In this document: positions 61,403-64,000 of the stretch, in pieces | Numbering within the stretch: position 1 is the first letter of the stretch | How the letters are laid out: every line of letters begins with the position of its first letter | Source: Laedolimicola ammoniilytica | Lineage (GTDB): Bacteria; Bacillota; Clostridia; Lachnospirales; Lachnospiraceae | Assembly: GCF_025567165.1 (NCBI RefSeq) | Contig: NZ_JAOQKC010000001.1 | Coordinates: 1-64,000 of the forward strand | Direction of reading: 5' to 3' | DNA: 64,000 nucleotides | The notes under the pieces: model-generated | Databases searched by the model: none | The model's input: the letters and a program-made list of their open reading frames with translations, nothing else | What the model was told of the DNA's origin: nothing | Position numbers and translations under genes: made by a program

Positions 61403-61470
61403 TCAAATACCACTTGTTACTGAAAATAGTAACTGCTCCTTTCGATGTGATTGCTCAATTAGCCGGTTTA

Positions 61471-61499
61471 TTGACCGTTCCATGGTTACATTATATAAT
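61471..61499 (+). promoter_or_regulatory. promoter of the two-component system
   Basis: TTGACC (61471-61476), a 17-nt spacer and TATAAT (61494-61499), 28-43 bp upstream of the response regulator. The TTATATAATA at the -10 is nearly palindromic and could also serve leftward. Confidence 0.75.
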
Positions 61500-61541
61500 A
61501 TGGGATGTAAATTCCCTGTTAAGAAAATGGAGAAAAGTAAA

Positions 61542-62222
61542 TTGAGATTATTAGTTGTGGAAGATGAGAAAAAATTATGCGATATGATTGCGAAAAGTCT
61601 GCACCAGGCAGGTTATGAGGTGGATATGTGTAATGACGGAGAGCAGGCACTGGATATGATCTATGCGGAACGATATGACCTGATTGTGCTTGATCTGAAT
61701 CTGCCCGGGGTGGATGGGATGGAGATCCTTCGGGAGCTTCGCAAAGAAAATGAAGAAACAAAGGTATTAATCCTGTCTGCGAGAAGTCAGATTGCAGATA
61801 AGGTTGAGGGATTGGATTCCGGTGCAAATGATTATATGGAAAAACCATTTCACCTGCAGGAACTGGAAGCCCGCGTGAGAAGCCTGACAAGAAGAAAATT
61901 TGTACAAAAAAATATCTGTTTGGAATGTGGAAAACTTCGATTTGATACGAGAGAAAGAGTTGCATATGCAGAAGATAACCCGGTTGCGTTGACGAGAAAA
62001 GAAAATGGAATTTTAGAATATCTCCTTTTAAATCAAGGAAGACCGGTCAGTCAGGAAGAACTGATTGAGCATGTCTGGGATTCTTCTGTGGACAGCTTTA
62101 GCGGTTCCATCCGGGTGCATATGTCTTCTTTGAGAAAAAAACTGAAGGCAGGACTCGGATATGATCCAATCGTGAACAAAATCGGTGAGGGCTATAAGAT
62201 AGGGGGAGATAGCAAAGTATGA
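61542..62222 (+). CDS. OmpR-family response regulator
   Basis: A 226-residue regulator: receiver domain (acidic pocket VVEDEKK, phospho-Asp in LIVLDLNLPG, LSAR, and Lys in MEKPF) and a winged-helix DNA-binding domain (LTRKENGILEYLLLNQGRPV, VHMSSLRKKL). A TTG at 61542 with GGAG 9 bp upstream is preferred; ATG 61527 is an alternative without a clear site. Paired with the histidine kinase by a 4-bp overlap. It diverges from the thiol-redox operon and probably controls it. Confidence 0.93.
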   Translation: MRLLVVEDEKKLCDMIAKSLHQAGYEVDMCNDGEQALDMIYAERYDLIVLDLNLPGVDGMEILRELRKENEETKVLILSARSQIADKVEGLDSGANDYMEKPFHLQELEARVRSLTRRKFVQKNICLECGKLRFDTRERVAYAEDNPVALTRKENGILEYLLLNQGRPVSQEELIEHVWDSSVDSFSGSIRVHMSSLRKKLKAGLGYDPIVNKIGEGYKIGGDSKV

Positions 62223-63412
62223 AAAAAATTAACATAAAAAAAGTATCACTCCAGTGGAAATTAACACTTCTTACCACAGCGCTTATTACCATATTATGCG
62301 GATGTCTTACCTTTTTCTTATATAAAAACGGAGTCTATTATTTTGATACGCTTCAGGAGTCTGTCACAGATCAGGGCACAGCGCCGGAAGCAGTGTACAT
62401 TGATATTCCGGAGGATGAGTGGGATGACTTTGTGGCGCAGTTTTCCATGAAGATTTATAACTCCAAATCAGATTATAGAAGCAGAAGCTTTCTGATTACT
62501 GTGATTGTAGCGTTGTTTGGCGGTGCAGCGACGTATTTTATCAGTGGACGGGCCTTGAAACCACTCAGGGAATTTTCAGAGACAGTGGAAAAAGTTCAGG
62601 CGCAGAATCTGACAGATTATACTATCGAAGAGAATAAGATTGCAGAGCTGGACAGGCTTCGTACGTCTTATAATAAAATGCTTATGCGGCTTTCCGAATC
62701 CTTTGAGACGCAGCGCCAGTTTACGGGAAATGCAGCACATGAGTTACGTACTCCACTGGCTTTAATCCAGGCGCAGCTGGATCTATACCATACAACAGAA
62801 CATCCGGAGAGTACAACAGCGGCAGAAGAGACCATTCAGATGGTAACGGAGCAGAATGAACGCCTTAGTAAGCTGGTCAGAACGCTTCTGGATATGAGCG
62901 AATTACAGACAGTAGCGCGAAATGACAGAATTGAGCTCCATAGTCTGATTGAGGAAGTGCTGACAGATTTGGAACCGCTGGCACAGGAAAAGAAGGTTGA
63001 ACTGATACAGAAGTCGCAGGGAACAGGAGAAAAGGCAGATGAAGAATTATTTTTGACAGGAAGTGATATTCTGATTTACAGAATGCTATATAATCTTGTG
63101 GAAAATGCGATTAAATACAATCGGAAAGGTGGAACCGTTACCGTATCAGCAATAAGGGAAAAGAACGAAGCAGTTCTGACGGTTTCGGATACCGGAAATG
63201 GAATTGATGAGGCATTCAGGGAAAAGATCTTTGAGCCGTTCTTCCGGGTAGATAAGTCAAGAAGCCGGGAGCTTGGAGGCGTAGGGCTTGGACTTGCGAT
63301 GGTGCGGGAAGTTGTGCGGGCTCATGACGGGACGATTGAAGTTTATGCAAATAAGCATAGGGGAACGACATTTGAAGTGAAAATGAGTATAGGAGCAGAA
63401 AAAACAGCATAA
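62219..63412 (+). CDS. sensor histidine kinase
   Basis: A 397-residue HisKA-type kinase with two TM segments (~16-34 and ~92-108), a ~55-residue extracytoplasmic loop, HAMP-like linker, H-box NAAHELRTPLALIQ, N-box NLVENAIKYN, G1 SDTGNGIDEAF and G2 GGVGLGLAMVREV. The short sensor loop lacks Cys and is acidic. It overlaps the regulator gene by 4 bp. Ligand unknown. Confidence 0.94.
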   Translation: MKKINIKKVSLQWKLTLLTTALITILCGCLTFFLYKNGVYYFDTLQESVTDQGTAPEAVYIDIPEDEWDDFVAQFSMKIYNSKSDYRSRSFLITVIVALFGGAATYFISGRALKPLREFSETVEKVQAQNLTDYTIEENKIAELDRLRTSYNKMLMRLSESFETQRQFTGNAAHELRTPLALIQAQLDLYHTTEHPESTTAAEETIQMVTEQNERLSKLVRTLLDMSELQTVARNDRIELHSLIEEVLTDLEPLAQEKKVELIQKSQGTGEKADEELFLTGSDILIYRMLYNLVENAIKYNRKGGTVTVSAIREKNEAVLTVSDTGNGIDEAFREKIFEPFFRVDKSRSRELGGVGLGLAMVREVVRAHDGTIEVYANKHRGTTFEVKMSIGAEKTA

Positions 63413-63485
63413 CCGTTGAAACTCAACCACGGCGTTACATTTTGTCAAAATAAGAAAACCAGATGGAATGCCGAAGTGATATCGA

Positions 63486-63510
63486 ACCTGGGGACATTAT
63501 GTCCCCAGGT
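63486..63510. repeat. perfect 12-bp inverted repeat after the histidine kinase
   Basis: ACCTGGGGACAT-T-ATGTCCCCAGGT, a 25-bp perfect palindrome with a one-base centre, ~73 bp past the kinase stop. No T-run follows on either strand. Confidence 0.8.
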
Positions 63511-63530
63511 AACTGCTAGATAGATTATAA

Positions 63531-63738
63531 TTAATCCCCAAAAATTAACTTCATGATATTTGACTTCCCGTTAGCTGTAATGCAAGTAATCTGCTTTTGC
63601 TCTGCCAGGGCATGGAAAAATTCATAGCCGGAATGCGAATCTTCGGTAATCGCGAATCAGGTCAATCAATACGGTTTTGCCGGAACCACTGTCGCCGGTG
63701 AGAATCGTGATATTTCTTTTGAAAGCCAACAGATCTTA
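63531..63738 (-). pseudogene. frameshifted ATP-binding protein remnant
   Basis: On minus, one frame reads DLLAFKRNITILTGDSGSGK then TVLIDLIRDYRR, a Walker A P-loop, and runs to a stop at 63622. A shifted frame continues DSHSGYEFFHALAEQKQITC and ITANGKSNIMKL to a stop at 63531. The two pieces look like one ATPase with a frameshift and missing both ends. No start codon or ribosome-binding site is seen. Confidence 0.75.
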
Positions 63739-63825
63739 CATTTTCCCTTACATCTTTATACTCTTTGCCAGACTCGTCAGCAAAGCTGCCATCTCCGGAT
63801 TAACCTTTTTTCTTTCTAACCCACG

Positions 63826-64000
63826 TTATTTTGCAGCCACGGTTACCACTGTTTCCTTTTTTTTCGACATAAGCCAATAAAACATAGAACAAAATATTAA
63901 TGCAAATACAACGCCAAAAACATTCTGAATCACTCTAAGACCAACTGCTCCTTTTAGTCCATAACTCTCTGTAGCAATGGCCAAAGCACCAAATGTGTTA
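63826..64000 (-). CDS. membrane protein, C-terminal end (partial)
   Basis: The last 57 residues of a membrane protein enter from the right edge (reading frame ends at 63999): NTFGALAIATESYGLKGAVG, LRVIQNVFGVVFALIFCSMF, YWLMSKKKET and a short tail. It has one clear TM helix and a basic end, so it is likely the last helix of a transporter. I do not recognise the family. Confidence 0.6.
   Translation of the reverse strand, partial: NTFGALAIATESYGLKGAVGLRVIQNVFGVVFALIFCSMFYWLMSKKKETVVTVAAK

Noticed and set aside
63677..63880. 67-codon plus-strand frame near the right edge
   Set aside because: Overlaps the ATPase remnant and the 3' end of a membrane protein gene on minus; Ser/Phe-rich and unsupported.

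Overview
The window is a chromosomal replication-origin region of a member of the Firmicutes, most likely a Lachnospiraceae (Clostridia). The evidence is the gene order dnaA-dnaN-yaaA-recF-gyrB-gyrA on the minus strand, diverging from rpmH-rnpA-yidD-yidC-jag-mnmE-mnmG-rsmG-(parS)-parA-parB-serS on the plus strand. Family-level markers agree: DUF3881, DUF4446, a CD1871A-type CXXC micro-protein, a split AICAR transformylase / PurO-like IMP cyclohydrolase, and a PotC-PotD fusion. Most genes left of about 33.8 kb are on minus and those from 34 to 52 kb on plus, as expected for two replication forks leaving an origin near 32.1-34.0 kb.

Left arm, reading leftward from the origin: the replication and gyrase block (25.2-33.8 kb); membrane proteins DUF2975/XRE, DUF4173-like and two GT-C-like polytopic proteins (18.1-25.0 kb); plsC with an inserted HEPN/MNT pair, purine nucleoside phosphorylase and an S66 peptidase (14.9-18.0 kb); a Ugp-type ABC importer operon carrying a PHP phosphoesterase and a HAD phosphatase (8.4-14.8 kb); an SMR pump; a ZTP-riboswitch-controlled operon for the last two steps of IMP synthesis (5.9-8.05 kb); a polyamine ABC transporter operon with its own HTH-cupin regulator (0.85-5.8 kb); then a tRNA-Ser and the 5' end of a 16S rRNA gene behind three good sigma-A-type promoters (1-0.62 kb).

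Right arm: the ribonuclease P / membrane insertion / tRNA modification block (34.0-41.3 kb); an AT-rich accessory segment bracketed by parS sites with a 184-nt fold-back, a deaminase, an EamA transporter with a His-rich tail and a NapH-like Fe-S protein (41.3-44.5 kb); parAB, DUF4446 and serS, then a DnaA-box cluster (48.2 kb); DUF3881, a SpoU methyltransferase and a Y-family polymerase with a YolD-like partner (48.3-52.0 kb). From 52 to 61.4 kb most genes face the origin: MATE, AI-2E family, a P-type ATPase behind a yybP-ykoY (Mn2+) riboswitch, a lipoprotein, a DUF4143 ATPase, and a three-gene thiol-redox/Fe-S operon that diverges from a two-component system. The window ends in a frameshifted ATPase remnant and the 3' end of an unidentified membrane protein gene.

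The items I find most unusual are an approximately 178-residue double Ig-like insert inside the TOBE domain of PotA, encoded next to a PotC-PotD fusion; the 184-nt fold-back between two duplicated parS sites; an extra DnaA-box cluster 14 kb from dnaA; the CXXC micro-protein/Fe-S/TlpA/two-component cluster; and the coupling of a variant P2-type ATPase to a manganese riboswitch. No CRISPR array, insertion sequence or prophage was seen.
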